Counted from the stretch's first letter, positions 1 through 10,797 are shown. The stretch is DNA of 64,000 bases from Armigeres subalbatus (GCF_024139115.2 NC_085139.1:67189203-67253202); one strand, 5' to 3'. Numbers and translations: made by a program. The notes: generated from the letters alone by a model not told the origin.

Positions 1-1174
1 TGCGGCGACTTCAGTCAACACCATCGTTGGATGGTCTGGGTTAAAAACATTGCTGTAACTGTCAATTGGATCGACCAGGCGCAGCTGTTGTGCTTTTTGA
101 TGGCCAAGCACAATCGGCAAAAACTCGTTGAAAACTATGTTCTGGTATTCGGCTATCAAAATTCTTCGGGCTTCCTGGTACAGCTTTTCATCGTCCCAGT
201 GAGGATTAAGCTGACTCAAGCCTACTGCCAACCGATTGTGTTCCCTAAGGAACAGTGTATGTGTCACGGTCAATCCCAGCAACTGGTTCGCTCGGATGTC
301 ACCACCTTCATAGCAAACACGAGCCCAAGGGACACAGCTTCGCAGATTTCTTACGAATGGGAGCAGCTCTATTCCATTCGGGGACGTGTCGCGCAGGCGA
401 CCCTGCTGGAATAATCAAAGTGCCGCGCCCTGATCATCAGTCGAACCGTACACATTTGATGCATCCAGGTAGTGAGTAACGGAGTCTGCTTGCTTAGCGA
501 AGCCTAGCTGGCACTCAGATCCTTGAGCCAGTTGTATCCGTACCAGATTCAAGCAGCGAACTCCAAACTGGGAATAAAACGGATCGTTCGGACTAACGTC
601 GATTGGTAAGCAGACAAAGTGTCGGTGTGGTCCTAAAAGTGGCCCAGAAAGATCCGGTGCGCAGCATTCAATAGCGTCTCTGTTTTGAAGAGTAAAACCG
701 CGACTCAGTGCAAAGTCATGCGAAATCAACTGACCCATTTGCATGAACAAAATATTTAGTCGAGGGTCTGGCCCAAAAGCATCCGGGAAGAGTGTTGCGG
801 AGACGGTCCGAGCGCTCGGTAGTAGGTTTCCAGTTACCGAATGAACCCTTGGAGCCCAAACGCCATCTTCGTACGCCAGCGGTAGAACCCTGTCGAATGG
901 ATATCCCACCATGCCCCAGCTGGTGCGTTCCGGCAACGGATTATTGCACGATCCGTCGATGGTTCGGTATCGGGCATTCGGGTTACAAGGAACCGGCGGC
1001 AGACATCGTTTCCGTATTGCTCTGGGAACCCTCGCAAATCGGTCGCCTTGTCCTCCAGGGTCATATTGGTCAACTCGGCGAATTTTCGGCTGGCGAAAAC
1101 ATGCCCATAAACATTGATTTGCTCTTCCGGATTCGGGATGTACTTGCCATGATGCACAGCTCCTGGGTGCAACC
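1..1174 (-). pseudogene. Animal haem peroxidase, 5' part, frameshifted and with in-frame stop
   Basis: Animal haem peroxidases (chorion peroxidase / peroxinectin type) are secreted enzymes that use H2O2 to oxidise or crosslink proteins. On the minus strand the frame shows, in order, a Cys-rich entry with YRTIDGSCNN, the distal-haem segment GQLISHDF, NVYGSTDDQ, and the family hallmark REHNRL. It stays open to the window edge at 1, so the proximal-His half lies outside. Two breaks are visible. The N-terminal stretch (about 1172-1000, ending near GNDVC) is one base out of frame with the rest, with the switch at about 995-1003 in a GC-rich run. An in-frame TGA sits at 415-417, just after DDQGAAL, and the same frame then continues with clear homology (LFQQGRLRD). 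The 5' end could be a splice acceptor near 1180. Pseudogene is the likeliest call; two sequencing errors are the alternative. Family identity is sure, its functional state is not. Confidence 0.8.
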
Positions 1175-1875
1175 TGCTGAGGAGACTCCGGTGCTGCTAG
1201 TTGCAGCCTTCGTCACTCCGCTCTCCTACTCCCTGGGAGGAGACCTCGCCATGCCTCTTGGCAAAGGGGTTTGCCACCTCCATGCCTAAAAAGAATTATT
1301 TTTAGCTTCACTCATTGTAGTTGGGTCCCCTTTGTGGCTACCGTCGAATCCTAGCTTTTAATGATCCCATGGTTATCTTTGCATGCCTTATGGCATGCAG
1401 GGAGGCCATGCAAGGGTTGACACTTACGTGTTCACTGTTCAGGCAGGAAAGGGCATCTGAACCTACTCCCACCCAGCAGGCAAAGCTTGGCGGCAGGGAT
1501 GGATAGCGTGCTACAAGGCCCGACACGGTTTTAGGGGACGAAAGACAGCCTAGCTATTAGCCCACTCGCCGTTTCGAGTCAGTGTCACCCGGTTCTACTA
1601 AGTGAGTAGAATGTCAGACTGTCAGCCCTCGCTTTCACAATATTACGATATCCAAGACAAGGTCCGTGACCACGTGACCAGAATGCCATAATCTCACTGG
1701 CTCTGATCCTGATGTTCCAATTGGCAATCCCTTGGATCCTGTGCGCTTTGAGCGGCCCTCGGTCGCTTTGATAGGGCCTGCTTGCAGAACCATGCAGCTT
1801 TTTGTAAGGTTTAACAGAGCCCGCTGCCCCAACACGTCCTAGACAGGCCACCTGACTCGCAGAGGCCGTGGGGAG
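1175..1875. other. Intergenic, no recognised gene
   Basis: About 700 bp upstream of the peroxidase exon on its strand. Short ORFs on both strands (for example at 1321-1506 and 1585-1851) overlap each other and show no motif I recognise. If the peroxidase relic was once active, its earlier exons or promoter would lie here, but I cannot identify them. Confidence 0.5.
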
Positions 1876-2010
1876 TAGACCTCTTCATGTTTTCAAAAAG
1901 TATCAAAAATTCACACGGTCAGCCCCAAATTACAATTCTTATGCTAAAATAAGCCCCTGTCAAATTTTCAGCTAATTCGGGTAAAATTTCGAGGTGGCTC
2001 AAGTAAATCG

Positions 2011-2317
2011 ACTTACCGTTAAATTCTTAAAAATCGGAAGCTGAGCAGTTGTCATAAATTTGCACGTTAGGATTTCTTCAAACAAGTTATTCGAACAAAA
2101 CATAAATCAAATCATAAGATATTTGATGCTTACAACAAACGACTTCCAAATTTGGTTCATTTCAACATATGTCTGTATGATTTTATCATTGAGTGCATCG
2201 TAGTAACAAGTGAAATCAAAGCTTCTTTGTTCAAACAACTTGTTTGAAAAAATTCTAACGTGCAAATTTATGACACATGTTCAGCTTCTGATTTTTAAGA
2301 ATTTAACAGTAAATCGG
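2011..2317. mobile_element. Nested foldback MITE, ~85-bp arms
   Basis: The arm at about 2014-2100 (AAATTCTTAAAAATCGGAAG, then CATAAATTTGCACGTTAG) is repeated inverted at about 2225-2317. About 125 bp of non-repeated sequence separate them. It abuts the left arm of the larger inverted-repeat element and has no coding capacity. Confidence 0.65.
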
Positions 2318-2685
2318 ACATTGACAATTATATTACTCAAATGTCCAGGAAAAAAAGGGGAACAATAATATAATAATTTAGCAATCATTTGTCATAAATA
2401 CAAGAATTTTGTGGAACAACGACTTTTAGGGGAAACAGTGTTTATATGCACCTAAAAGCCCGAAAATCACTTTAACATGGTCAAAACGTGAACGGAACGA
2501 ATCGCAATGTTCACAAGACTTGTAGAGTACACCAGAAGCTTCCGTATAGAGGTTGTTGCGATAGTTTTCGGCGTTTATATCTCTTGTTAGATTTTTTTCA
2601 AAATTAAAAATAGCCTAAAAACCCAAATTAATCCACCTAGCGGTGATGATGCCTTTCTCGTGCGGTGAAAAAATAGTATTTTGGG

Positions 2686-3165
2686 CATTACTTCTAAGCC
2701 CATCGTCCAATCTGGCCAATTTTCAATAGGAAATAATGAGACAATATTCTGCGTCTAATGCAACCTGTTGCGAGGAAATCGGTTCAGGGTAAGTGCATTA
2801 AATGTGAGCTAGATTTTTTTACGCGCTTTTTTCTGAGAAAAAGTATTTTGGCCATAACTACCAAGCCCATTGTCCGATCCGTCCAATTTTCAATAGGAAA
2901 CAATGGGGCAGTATACTGCGTCGAATGCATCCTGTTGTGAGGGAATCCGTTTAGGGTAAGTGCATTAAAAATGAGCTAGACTTTTTTACGCGCTTTTTTA
3001 TGAGAAAAAGTATTTTGGCCATAACTACCAAGCCCATAGTCCGAATCGGCCAATTTTCAATAGGAAACAATGCGGCAGTATACTGCGTCGAATGCAACCT
3101 GTTGCGAGTAAATTGGTTGAGGGTAAGTCCAAAAAAATCGAGCTAAACTTTTTGCTCTTTTGGTG
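2686..3165. repeat. Tandem repeat, three units of ~167 bp
   Basis: Units start at 2686, 2853 and 3020. Each begins CATAACTACCAAGCCCAT (or close) and includes CCAATTTTCAATAGGAAA, then GCAACCTGTTGCGAG. The third unit is shortened and diverges before the CA microsatellite. A diverged single copy in the opposite orientation lies at about 29995-30095. Confidence 0.85.
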
Positions 3166-3167
3166 CG

Positions 3168-3177
3168 CACATACACA

Positions 3178-3217
<40 letters not shown>

Positions 3218-3223
3218 CACACA
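3168..3223. repeat. (CA)n microsatellite
   Basis: About 55 bp of CA dinucleotides with occasional CATA steps. It creates a false Cys/Val ORF on the minus strand. The same element family carries the AC tract that was the target of the R1-clade insertion at 38147. Confidence 0.95.
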
Positions 3224-3499
3224 GACATCACCTCAATTCGTCGAGCTGAGTCGATTGGTATATAACACTATGGGTCTCCGAGCCTTCTATAAAAAGTTTG
3301 TTTTTGGAGTGAACATATAGCCTTTACGTATACTTAGTATACGAGAAAGGCAAAACATTAAATCGACTTGAGCCACCTCGAAATTTTATCCAAATTAGCT
3401 GAAAATTTGACAGGGGGGCTTATTTTAGCATAAGAATTGTGATTCTGGGCTGATCGGTTGAATTTTTGATACTTTTTGAAAACATGAAGTGGTCTAGTG

Positions 3500-4170
3500 G
3501 GGAGGAGTTGTAAAGCCCTTGGATATAGTCCCTGCTACCCCTGCTGGTTTTGGTTTGAGTTTAACAGTATGTGATTGTGCCGATGGAAATAGTCACTGCG
3601 ACACCCATGGCCTCAATGACATTAAGCTGGAAGCTTGGCAGCAGACGACACTTGGTGTTGTAGCGAAAAGCCATAGCCACACCACCTCCCCTAGTCGGCC
3701 AGTACGATGCGAGTTTATTTTCTCAAGGAAATCAGCAGCTATTTTCATTGTTGAATATGCCAAGAGTGAAGACCTGGTCGAATACGGATTTGCAATCACG
3801 CAGCTAAGTGGCGAGATGCCAGAAGATCGGCATCAGTTGGGAGCGGTGGTCATTCGGGGGCTAGAGAATAGACCAGGTGGTGCTGTAGCTTGAACCGACG
3901 CGACTGCCGCTGCCAGTCGTTTGTGCACACTTAATTTTTTTACCGGGATCTCAGCAAAATGTTGAACTTTTACCGAGAATCGCACAGCCGTGCCCCAGCA
4001 AACATGTTTTTAGCCGAGATTTCTGTCAAAATTGCTGATAATCAGCAAATAATTTGCCGAACATCAGCTAACAAACGCTATTTTTGCCGGAATATCAGTT
4101 TTTTAATTTTCTGGCGCACGGCTGTGCGGATTTTGCCGAGCTGTAGAAATGAAAACTGAGTGTGTGCGGT
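3500..4170. other. No recognised gene; unidentified ORF and a MITE-like patch
   Basis: A 124-codon ORF on the plus strand (3519-3893) has no motif I can place and may be chance. From about 3935 to 4145 the DNA contains inverted pieces (CGCACAGCCGTGCC near 3982 against GCACGGCTGTGCGG near 4116) and repeated TTTGCCGA/TCAGCAAA motifs. That suggests a degraded foldback element. Confidence 0.4.
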
Positions 4171-4179
4171 TGTAACAGT

Positions 4180-4800
4180 GCAGTGGAAGGATTTGATTCG
4201 CTCGACGGGGAGCCGCGATGACCGAATGGTTCACCTCGTTGAGTCCAGGAACACAGTTCTTCTTCGGCAGGGTCCTGGTGGAAGCCTTCTTACGGATTTC
4301 CAAAAACTTCTCCCGCTTTAGATAGCCCGTGGTGGAGTTCCGATGTTTGTCGCTGCAGTTGGCGCACTTAGAATCGGCCACCTCCGTCTTATCGCACTTG
4401 TTGCAGCGTGGCTTTATGCGCCAGTTCCGGGTGCCGTGTCAATAGTTGAAGCAGTTTGTGCACTGCGTGACGTCGCGGTGCACTGGCCGATACCCCTCCC
4501 AGTCAGCGATCAGCTTCAGGTCCTTGAAGATAGGGAAGCCATGGTCTGGAGTGGTAGTGGAGTCGTATCGTGACATGCGACTTTGGGCACTGTCATAGCC
4601 ATCTAGACTGGCTTGAGTCCGCTGCTTTCTGATTCCTGGATGAGCTCCTTTCCTTTCGTATTTGTGGACCTCGACTTGGTCCGTATTGGTCCATATTGTA
4701 GGCCTTCACTGTAGAGCCGAAATGTGCAGTTCAGGTCTTTGGCGATCAATTGTCGGAGCTTCGGCACAGTCTGATGAAAACCGGCGGGCACTTCTCCTAC
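4180..4800 (-). pseudogene. LINE ORF1 (gag-like) remnant, Jockey/Juan-like zinc knuckles
   Basis: On the minus strand a gag-like stretch reads through FPIFKDLKLIADWEGYRP, then a CCHC-type knuckle array (CTNCFNY, CNKCDKTEVADSKCANC), then KREKFLEIRKKAS. ORF1 proteins of this kind coat the LINE RNA. An in-frame TGA follows CTNCFNY (near 4439), and the upstream part (4603-4791) lies in another frame, so the gene is dead. No matching ORF2 is adjacent. The spacing resembles Jockey-clade elements such as Juan; that clade call is from memory of the family and is tentative. Confidence 0.65.
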
Positions 4801-4833
4801 CGCACTGGTTGCACTTGTGGCAGCTGTGAATGC

Positions 4834-5412
4834 TTATTTATTTATTTATTTATTTTATTTCATCTTCGATTGGGTCGTACAGACTATTTCTTATAAACTA
4901 TATACAACAAAACTACGAACATCGATAACATCTGCATTGAATACTTCACAATTACAAAATCAAAAACGCACAACGTAAAACAAATGAACATTACAAAATA
5001 ATCAGACACAATCTAAAGGGTCCTATTATTGGGCCTCCAAACAGAATTAGCGTGATTTTTAAATTCCCTGCATCTTACACCAGTTGGCCAGCTCGAATTG
5101 AGTAATGCGTTTTGACGATACTGTGCATCCACAACAACTTTGAAGGAGACATAATCCAGCGTTGAAATATTCCTCCAGGGTGGTACCAAACGAGTCACAG
5201 TTCTTACTTTTTTCGCCAGCGGAATGACGGCATCGTCTTCGCCCAACTCCGTGCGAACGTTGCTCTTTGCTCTTGCTTGCATCCGAGTTGGTCGCCGTGT
5301 CTCCCATAATAGGATCGAATGGTCGAAACCTCAACCCAACTCGCAACAAAACGAACGGATAAGTGAAAAAAACGGTACCTCTAAATACATTCTGTTGAGC
5401 ACGTATACTCTA
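4834..5412 (-). mobile_element. 3' end of an unclassified LINE-like element with (TAAA)n tail
   Basis: A (TTTA)n run at 4834-4860 on the plus strand is a (TAAA)n tail if read on the minus strand. Upstream of it on that strand are an AT-rich 3' UTR-like stretch and an 89-codon ORF (5013-5282) containing SVWRPNN. The 5' part (5223-5412) is repeated at 7586-7776. I recognise no enzyme domain, so the class is open. Confidence 0.4.
5223..5412. repeat. 190-bp direct repeat, copy 1 (copy 2 at 7586-7776)
   Basis: Nearly identical to 7586-7776, from ATGACGGCATCGTCTTCGCC to GCACGTATACTCTA. Only a few substitutions and a short A-run difference are seen. The two copies flank the satellite block at 5650-7215 in the same orientation. 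Confidence 0.9.
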
Positions 5413-5649
5413 GGTATCAGAACGTCGGCTCAGGAGGCACGTTCCCCTCAATTTGGGAGATTTGTGCCATCGCCTTCACTGGCCTTTCTCATCATTTACC
5501 TGACGGAAAAGGAAGTGAAAAGGGGAAAGGAAGAGGAAGTGAAGTTGGAAAGGAGAATGGAACCATTTATAGGAAAGCCAATTATGTAGACTCACACGCA
5601 TTCAGCTAGGGACTAAAGAGAGGTGTCACAAAAACACAGAGGACGTAAC
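5413..5649. other. Spacer before the satellite
   Basis: Purine-rich sequence with no recognisable gene. A plus-strand ORF runs through it from the preceding repeat (5224-5589) and ends in a low-complexity Lys/Glu stretch. Confidence 0.5.
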
Positions 5650-7215
5650 AATGAACGAACGTCAAAGACGAAACACAGAGTGCACTGTGAAAAACGCATA
5701 ATGCGAATCCATATAGGTGACAATCACAAAGTACATTGTAAAAATCGCATAATGCGAATCCATATAGGTGGCAAATTGTTGAAAACTAAGTAAAACACAT
5801 ATTCATAACCCCATTCTTATTGAACCTCACGTTGAGATTGAACAAGAGTAGCCGAACCCGAACGTCAAGAACGAAACACAGAGTACACTGTGAAAAACGC
5901 ATAATGCGAATCCATATAGGTGACAATCACAAAGTACATTGTAAAAAAAAAAACACATATCCATAACCCCACTCTTATTTAACCTCACGTTGAGATTAAA
6001 CAAGAGTAGCCGAAGCCGAACGTCAAGGACTTGACACAGAGTACACTGTGAAAAACGCATAATGCGAATCCATATAGGTAACATACACAAAGTACATTGT
6101 AAAAAACGCATAATGCGAATCGATATAGGTGACAATTTGTTGGAAACTAAGTAAAATACATATCCATAACCCCACTCTTATTTAACCTCACGTTGAGATT
6201 GAACAAGAGTAGCCGAAGCCGAACGTCAAGGACGAGACACAGAGTACACTGTGAAAAACGCATAATGCGAATCCATAAAGGTAACATACACAAAGTACAT
6301 TGTAAAAAAACGCATAATGCGAATCCATATAGGTGACAATTTGTTGAAAAAACTAAGTAAAAAAAAAACATTTTCATAACCCCACCCTTATTCAACCTCA
6401 AGTTGAGATTAAACAAGAGTAGCTGAAGCCAAACATCAAAGACGAAACACAGATTACACTTTGAAAAACGCATAATACGAATCCATAAAGGTGACAAACA
6501 CAAAGTACATTGTAAAAAAAACGCATAATTCAAATCCATATAGGTGAAAATTTGTTGAAAAACTAAGTAAAAAACATATTCATAATCCCACCCTTATTCA
6601 ACCTCAAGTTGAGATTAAACAAGAGTAGCTGAAGCCGAACGTCAAAGACGAAACACAGAGTACACTGTGAAAAGCGCATAATGCGAATCCATATAGGTGA
6701 CAAACACAAAGTACATTGTAAAAAAATGCATAATGCGAATCCATATAGGTGGAAGTATGTTGAAAAACTAAATAAAACACATATTCATAACCCCACACTC
6801 ACGTTGAGATTGAGCAAGGGTAGCCAAAGCCGAACGTCAAAGACGAGACACAGAGTACACTGTGAAAAAACGCATAATGCGAATCCATATAGGTAACATA
6901 CATAAAGCATATTGTAAAAAACGCATAATGCGAATCCATATAGGTGACAATTTGTTGAAAACTAAGTAAAACACATATTCATAACCCCACTTATATTTAA
7001 CCTCACGTTGTGATTGAACAAGAGTAGCCGAAGCCAAACGTCAAGGACGAGACACAGAGTACACTGTGAAAAAACGCATAATGCGAATCCATATAGGTAA
7101 CATACACAAAGCATATTGTAAAAAACGCATAATGCGAATCCATATAGGTGACAATTTGTTGAAAACTAATTAAAACACATATTCATAACCCTACTCTTAT
7201 TTAACCTCACGATGA
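5650..7215. repeat. ~206-bp satellite, about eight units with internal sub-repeats
   Basis: Units begin near GAACGTCAAAGACGAAACAC (about 5651, 5858, 6018, 6220, 6431, 6637, 6832 and 7038). Each unit carries GCATAATGCGAATCCATATA twice, about 60-65 bp apart. Each also has an AACCCCACTCTTATTTAACC-like stretch and GAGATTGAACAAGAGTAGCC. Units 2 and 3 carry deletions. Regular minus-strand ORFs here (6147-6539 and others) simply repeat the satellite in frame. Confidence 0.9.
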
Positions 7216-7585
7216 GGTTGAATAAGGGTAGCCGGTTATCTCGGAGAAGTAAAAAGTCAACTACGCCATATCTCCGGTTAGCGCAGCGAGGGCTAAAATA
7301 CTGTGAAGGGGGCCCTGGTGCTTCACAGGCTCCGTTTGCGATTAGGTTCTTATTATACCCCCTAACCATTCATTCGTAGGCACGGTAAGCATAAAGCCGC
7401 ATCACACCGAGAATTAGGGGTCACCTGTATGGTGGACTTTTACCACTGGAACAGGCGATCCGTAATGTTATTCTTAGCCAGATAACCAGCTGCCGACACC
7501 ACACGGCTATCTAGGCTGTTCGTGGAGAGAAGTTGACATTGACTTTACGTCAACTCTCAATGTGGCCGAACAGCCGCTAAACGGC
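7216..7585. other. Unclassified sequence after the satellite
   Basis: Starts with a diverged satellite edge. It continues with GC-richer sequence, including GGTAAGCATAAAGCCGCATC, that looks like retroelement UTR, but I cannot assign it. There is no ORF of note. Confidence 0.35.
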
Positions 7586-7776
7586 ATGACGGCATCGTCT
7601 TCGCCCAACTCCGTGCGAACGTTGCTCTTTGCTCTTGCTTGCATCCGAGTTGGTCGCCGTGTCTCCCATAATAGGATCGAATGGTCGAAATCTCAACCCA
7701 ACTCGCAACAAAACGAACGGATCAGTGAAAAAAAAACGGTACCTCTAAATACATTCTGTTTAGCACGTATACTCTA
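7586..7776. repeat. 190-bp direct repeat, copy 2
   Basis: Second copy of 5223-5412 in the same orientation. Similarity starts abruptly at ATGACGGCATCG and ends at ATACTCTA. Confidence 0.9.
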
Positions 7777-7856
7777 ACACCTAGTAGTAGATAACGGACA
7801 AGACATTAACACAAAACCCAGTGGACCAGCTATTCGAAAAGTTTTCTCCTCCCTAG

Positions 7857-7925
7857 TGCGGGAATCGAACTCACACTCCACGGTATGCAAATGCGCCTAG
7901 ACAACTGACGCTGCTTTCCGCGTGA
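7857..7925 (-). other. tRNA-like sequence with Pol III B box
   Basis: On the minus strand a GTTCGATTCC B box lies inside a T-arm-like hairpin (GTGTGAG, loop, CCCGCAC, with wobble pairs). It is preceded at tRNA-like distance by an A-box-like GCGTCAGTTGTCTAGGCG. The acceptor stem does not close. It is more likely a decayed tRNA pseudogene or SINE head than a working tRNA. Confidence 0.4.
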
Positions 7926-7944
7926 ACACGAAGCCCACAAATCA

Positions 7945-8275
7945 AAAGGTGGCCACTTTCCCGGGTGAGCCAGGTTTCCTGCATCACTCAGGTACCGCGA
8001 AGTTTGAGACCTCGCAAGAAGGCTTTCAGATCACATCGAAAAATGGCCACTTCTTCGGGGAAAACCTGGTTCCCGGAATGCCATGGAACCTGACCAACAC
8101 CACTCAGGTAAATCTATACACTCTATTGAGCTCGTTTCGCGGAATTTTAACTTTAAGAACGAATTTTAACTTTTTGAACTTTAAGACGTCGCAAGATGGG
8201 TTTCAGATCACATAAAAAAGTGGCCACTTCTCCGGGGGAACCAGGTTTCCGGAATGCCACAAAACCTGTTCAAAC
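7945..8275. repeat. Three diverged copies of a TGGCCACTT...CCAGGTTTCC motif
   Basis: Related ~45-bp segments occur at about 7950, 8042 and 8220: GTGGCCACTT, a CGGGG step, CCAGGTTTCC and GGAATGCCA. Each of the latter two is preceded by TTTCAGATCACAT. The spacing is irregular (about 92 and 178 bp), so this is a decayed local duplication rather than a clean satellite. Confidence 0.55.
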
Positions 8276-8599
8276 CCATCAAGCAACCTTGAATTAGGCA
8301 CTACTGAACATGTCTCGTGTTTCATGAAGGACACACCAAAAATGAGTTTTAAGACTTTTAGCAAAGTCATTTGATTTGAGAAAAAATGTACCCCACTCGA
8401 CCCGGAATTATTCCGGAACCAGGTAAACAATGCCAATTCTCTTTCCAGGTTTGAAAATTAGCGACCTAACCAATTCGTTTGGTAGGTGAATCGTCTAAAT
8501 CAGTTAAGAATCAAAGGAGTTATGATTTATTAAAGTCATTTTTTAGTGCCTAAAAAGTGTCAAGGGAGGATAAGGGTTAAGCATCTAAAATTCCATCTC
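8276..8599. other. No gene seen
   Basis: AT-rich spacer. The minus-strand ORF at 8203-8436 shows no motif. Confidence 0.5.
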
Positions 8600-9180
8600 T
8601 CTCCTACTATATTAATGTAGCCATTAACACCACTGCAGCAAATTATAGGAATACTGTGGTATGACCCAAATTACTATAGCAAAACATTTTGCCCGTCATA
8701 ATTGAGGTATGCTTTCAATCCCAGTTAGGCTCGACATACTCAATAAAGTCTATTATCTTGCTGGGTCGTATGATCCAGGCTACCATAGGGCTGTAGAAGC
8801 ATTTTTCCTAATACACGATATCTGATCCTCATAAAAGCAGCACAATCACAGAACAGATGCTTCGCAGTTTTATTTCCTAGCTGACAAAAACGACACTCTG
8901 AGACACTACTTAGGCAGTGACCAGTAAATTGAACAGTAAATAAAGTTAACCTGTTATCCTTATACTTTTCTTATCAAGTTTAAGTAACTTTTGAGATACC
9001 TCCTCACTCGGTTCTGTAAATATTTTTGCTTGCCGTGAGGTATCTGCGGCATTCCAGTTGAACTTCATCCAAGACTTCATCGAAGACATTTCCCACTGTT
9101 TCATTTCCATATTCAGAATACAGTCTGATAGTCCACATAAGGCTCCGGGCCTATGTAATCAGCTTCAGAGCCTTGTTTAG
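8600..9180 (-). pseudogene. LINE ORF2 C-terminal remnant (RNase H tail and CCHC)
   Basis: Read on the minus strand, the segment contains AADTSRQAKIFTEPS, then after a frame change FTGHCLSSVSECRFC, then HLFCDCAAFMRIRYRV. The xxGHCL...C-x2-C...H-x3-C array is typical of the C terminus of LINEs that carry RNase H (I, LOA or R1 groups). At least one frameshift and several stops are present. Nothing upstream on that strand continues the RT domain, so this is a truncated relic. Confidence 0.65.
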
Positions 9181-10631
9181 CTAGACTGCCTTCAATTACG
9201 CAATGTTCGGGAACCCTAACTGGCTTAACTTCGACCAAACCGCGTGTCTTTCGGTTTCACAAAACATGCAGTATTACATAAGAATTATGAAAATTGTGTT
9301 AAAAAACTTGATCCCCGTTCCGCAACATTTCACAGAAAATAAGCTTCCAAATAAAATGAAAGTTCTAAACAAAAATAGAGTGGGTATTGTTGTTAGCGAT
9401 TCAAATCCGATTGGTTGATAGAAAATAGACAGGCGGACAAAGAAATATAAATGAATATAAATCTCATTTCACTTGATGAAGAGTTATTACGCCCAATGTA
9501 ATAAAGAAAGCGTATGAAAAAAAATCCTTATCAAGATCCTTAAATTGGCTGACATCAGCCATTTACTTGTTCTTTCATTCTATTGTATGCAAAACATCCA
9601 ATCACTTCCGTTCATTCCTTTCAACACCTTCCCACAATAGGAATTTATTTCCCGAACATCACTGGAATTCCCACGAGTTGCATCCTTCGGTATGCTGTTT
9701 CCGCCGCATGACTTCCTACGGATTCCCACGCGAACATTCATTGCTAGCTAGACGGGGTACGCAGTTGTGGTTGTGGAAAAAAGCAGCTTTAACAATGCAA
9801 ACGTGACAGAATACAAAACTCGCTCTGAAAGGAAAAAAGATAAACTAATCCACGTTCTGAGTGAAATGGACTTCTTGAAAGTATCCACTTCTTCAATCTA
9901 AACTTTAATGTTTTGTTGCAAAGTTTGGATTAAACATGAGATAAGAAGGTGCTTTGATGTAATAATTTTGAGCTCTGAACACAGTTTGGCCGTGTTCAAC
10001 CTTTCGACCATTCGATTCTAACGCATTTCAACTTGTATTGCACTGAATCTTCGTAGATGTGTATTCACATTTTTCTTTATTCCTCAACGAAGAAACAGTA
10101 AGAATTTTGTTTAATTCAACGCAACCTCAGACCATTTTTTACTTTCAATACACTGCTATGCATCGGGAAAATTCAGGAGAATTTTCCCTGAAAATACAAA
10201 ATGATTTCCTTGGCATATTCAGCATAATTTCACTTCAGTTTTGTTTATCATAGGAGGTTTGCTCAAAAGAAATTTCCGGGAGATTGTCACAAAAACAAAT
10301 AAAAGAACCAAGGAAAAATGAACTAAAAGTTCTCAGGAAAACCAAAATGCTCACGCTGCAAAATTACGACAAACGTCCACGAATTTCTGATTAACGTAAA
10401 CCTCTATCAGTAACAGCATGAAGTTCCATGAATATCCATAATCGAATTATTCCAATCGGTTTTAAATTTGATCATACTCCTTGATTCGATTTCAAGAAAA
10501 TGGCAATAGTACTACGTATTGCTGGCGAGTTATCGACTTTCGCGCAGCATTGGAGTGCAAGATGCTTTCGAGATGAGTTAGCCATTCATAGACTGTCGGT
10601 ACATAATATCTGGATGCTTCATCCGACCTAA
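9181..10631. other. Intergenic, no recognised gene
   Basis: About 1.45 kb of AT-rich sequence. The longest ORFs (9203-9418, 9567-9806 and 10059-10253) are short and without motifs. No repeats with clear ends were seen. Confidence 0.5.
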
Positions 10632-10797
10632 GGGAACGTCCACAAATTACGTAACGCTTAGAGGGGAGAGGGGGGGTTGAGTGAAGTGTGACGATTCATA
10701 CAAAATTTTCAGAAGCTTCATACAAAAAGTGTGACATAGGGGGGAGGGGGGGTTGAAAAAGTCCAATCTTCGCGTTACGTAATTAATGGATCTTCCC
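10632..10797. mobile_element. 166-bp MITE with TAA target duplication (PIF/Harbinger-like)
   Basis: The left end GGGAACGTCCACAAATTACG pairs with the inverted right end ending GATCTTCCC. Both ends share ATTACGTAACGC. TAA flanks each side (10629-10631 and 10798-10800), which fits the 3-bp TWA target of PIF/Harbinger elements. The inside is G-rich (two GGGAGGGGGGG-like runs) with no coding capacity. Confidence 0.8.

Larger units (their letters stand above)
2651..3351. mobile_element. Short-TIR element (GCCTTTCTCGT ends) carrying a tandem repeat and CA microsatellite
   Basis: The left end GCCTTTCTCGTG at 2651 is matched inverted by ACGAGAAAGGC ending at 3351. The block just inside the right end (TCGTCGAGCTGAGTCGATTG, then TATATAACACTATGG) recurs at 43708-43830, where it again ends in ACGAGAAAGGC. 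This is therefore a dispersed family; other left-end pieces lie near 35392 and 43861. The inside holds three 167-bp tandem units and a CA microsatellite. Confidence 0.65.
1876..3496. mobile_element. Composite element with ~135-bp terminal inverted repeats
   Basis: The sequence at about 1876-2013 reappears in reverse complement at about 3358-3496 (shared core CAAATTTTCAGCTAAT, and TTTCAAAAAGTATCAAAAA). Identity is roughly 90% by eye over about 135 bp. The arms enclose two smaller repeats (2011-2317 and 2651-3351) and no transposase ORF. This is the shape of a MITE or non-autonomous TIR element that later took nested insertions. No clear target duplication was seen. Confidence 0.7.

Noticed and set aside
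31..414. Plus-strand 127-codon ORF at the window start
   Set aside because: It is antisense to clear peroxidase homology (REHNRL region) on the minus strand.
415..417. In-frame TGA in the peroxidase as a selenocysteine or readthrough codon
   Set aside because: No SECIS element can be looked for within the window edge, the position is not a known Sec site, and an independent frameshift is present upstream. Nonsense mutation or sequence error is simpler.
6837..7037. Repeated Cys/Phe-rich minus-strand peptides in the satellite as a secreted peptide family
   Set aside because: They recur exactly with the satellite period, and their start and stop positions follow repeat indels.
5650..7215. CRISPR-like array
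   Set aside because: The units are ~206-bp satellite monomers with diverged repeats and no unique spacers, in a eukaryotic repeat context.
7857..7925. Functional tRNA gene
   Set aside because: The B box is fine but the acceptor and D stems do not pair properly.
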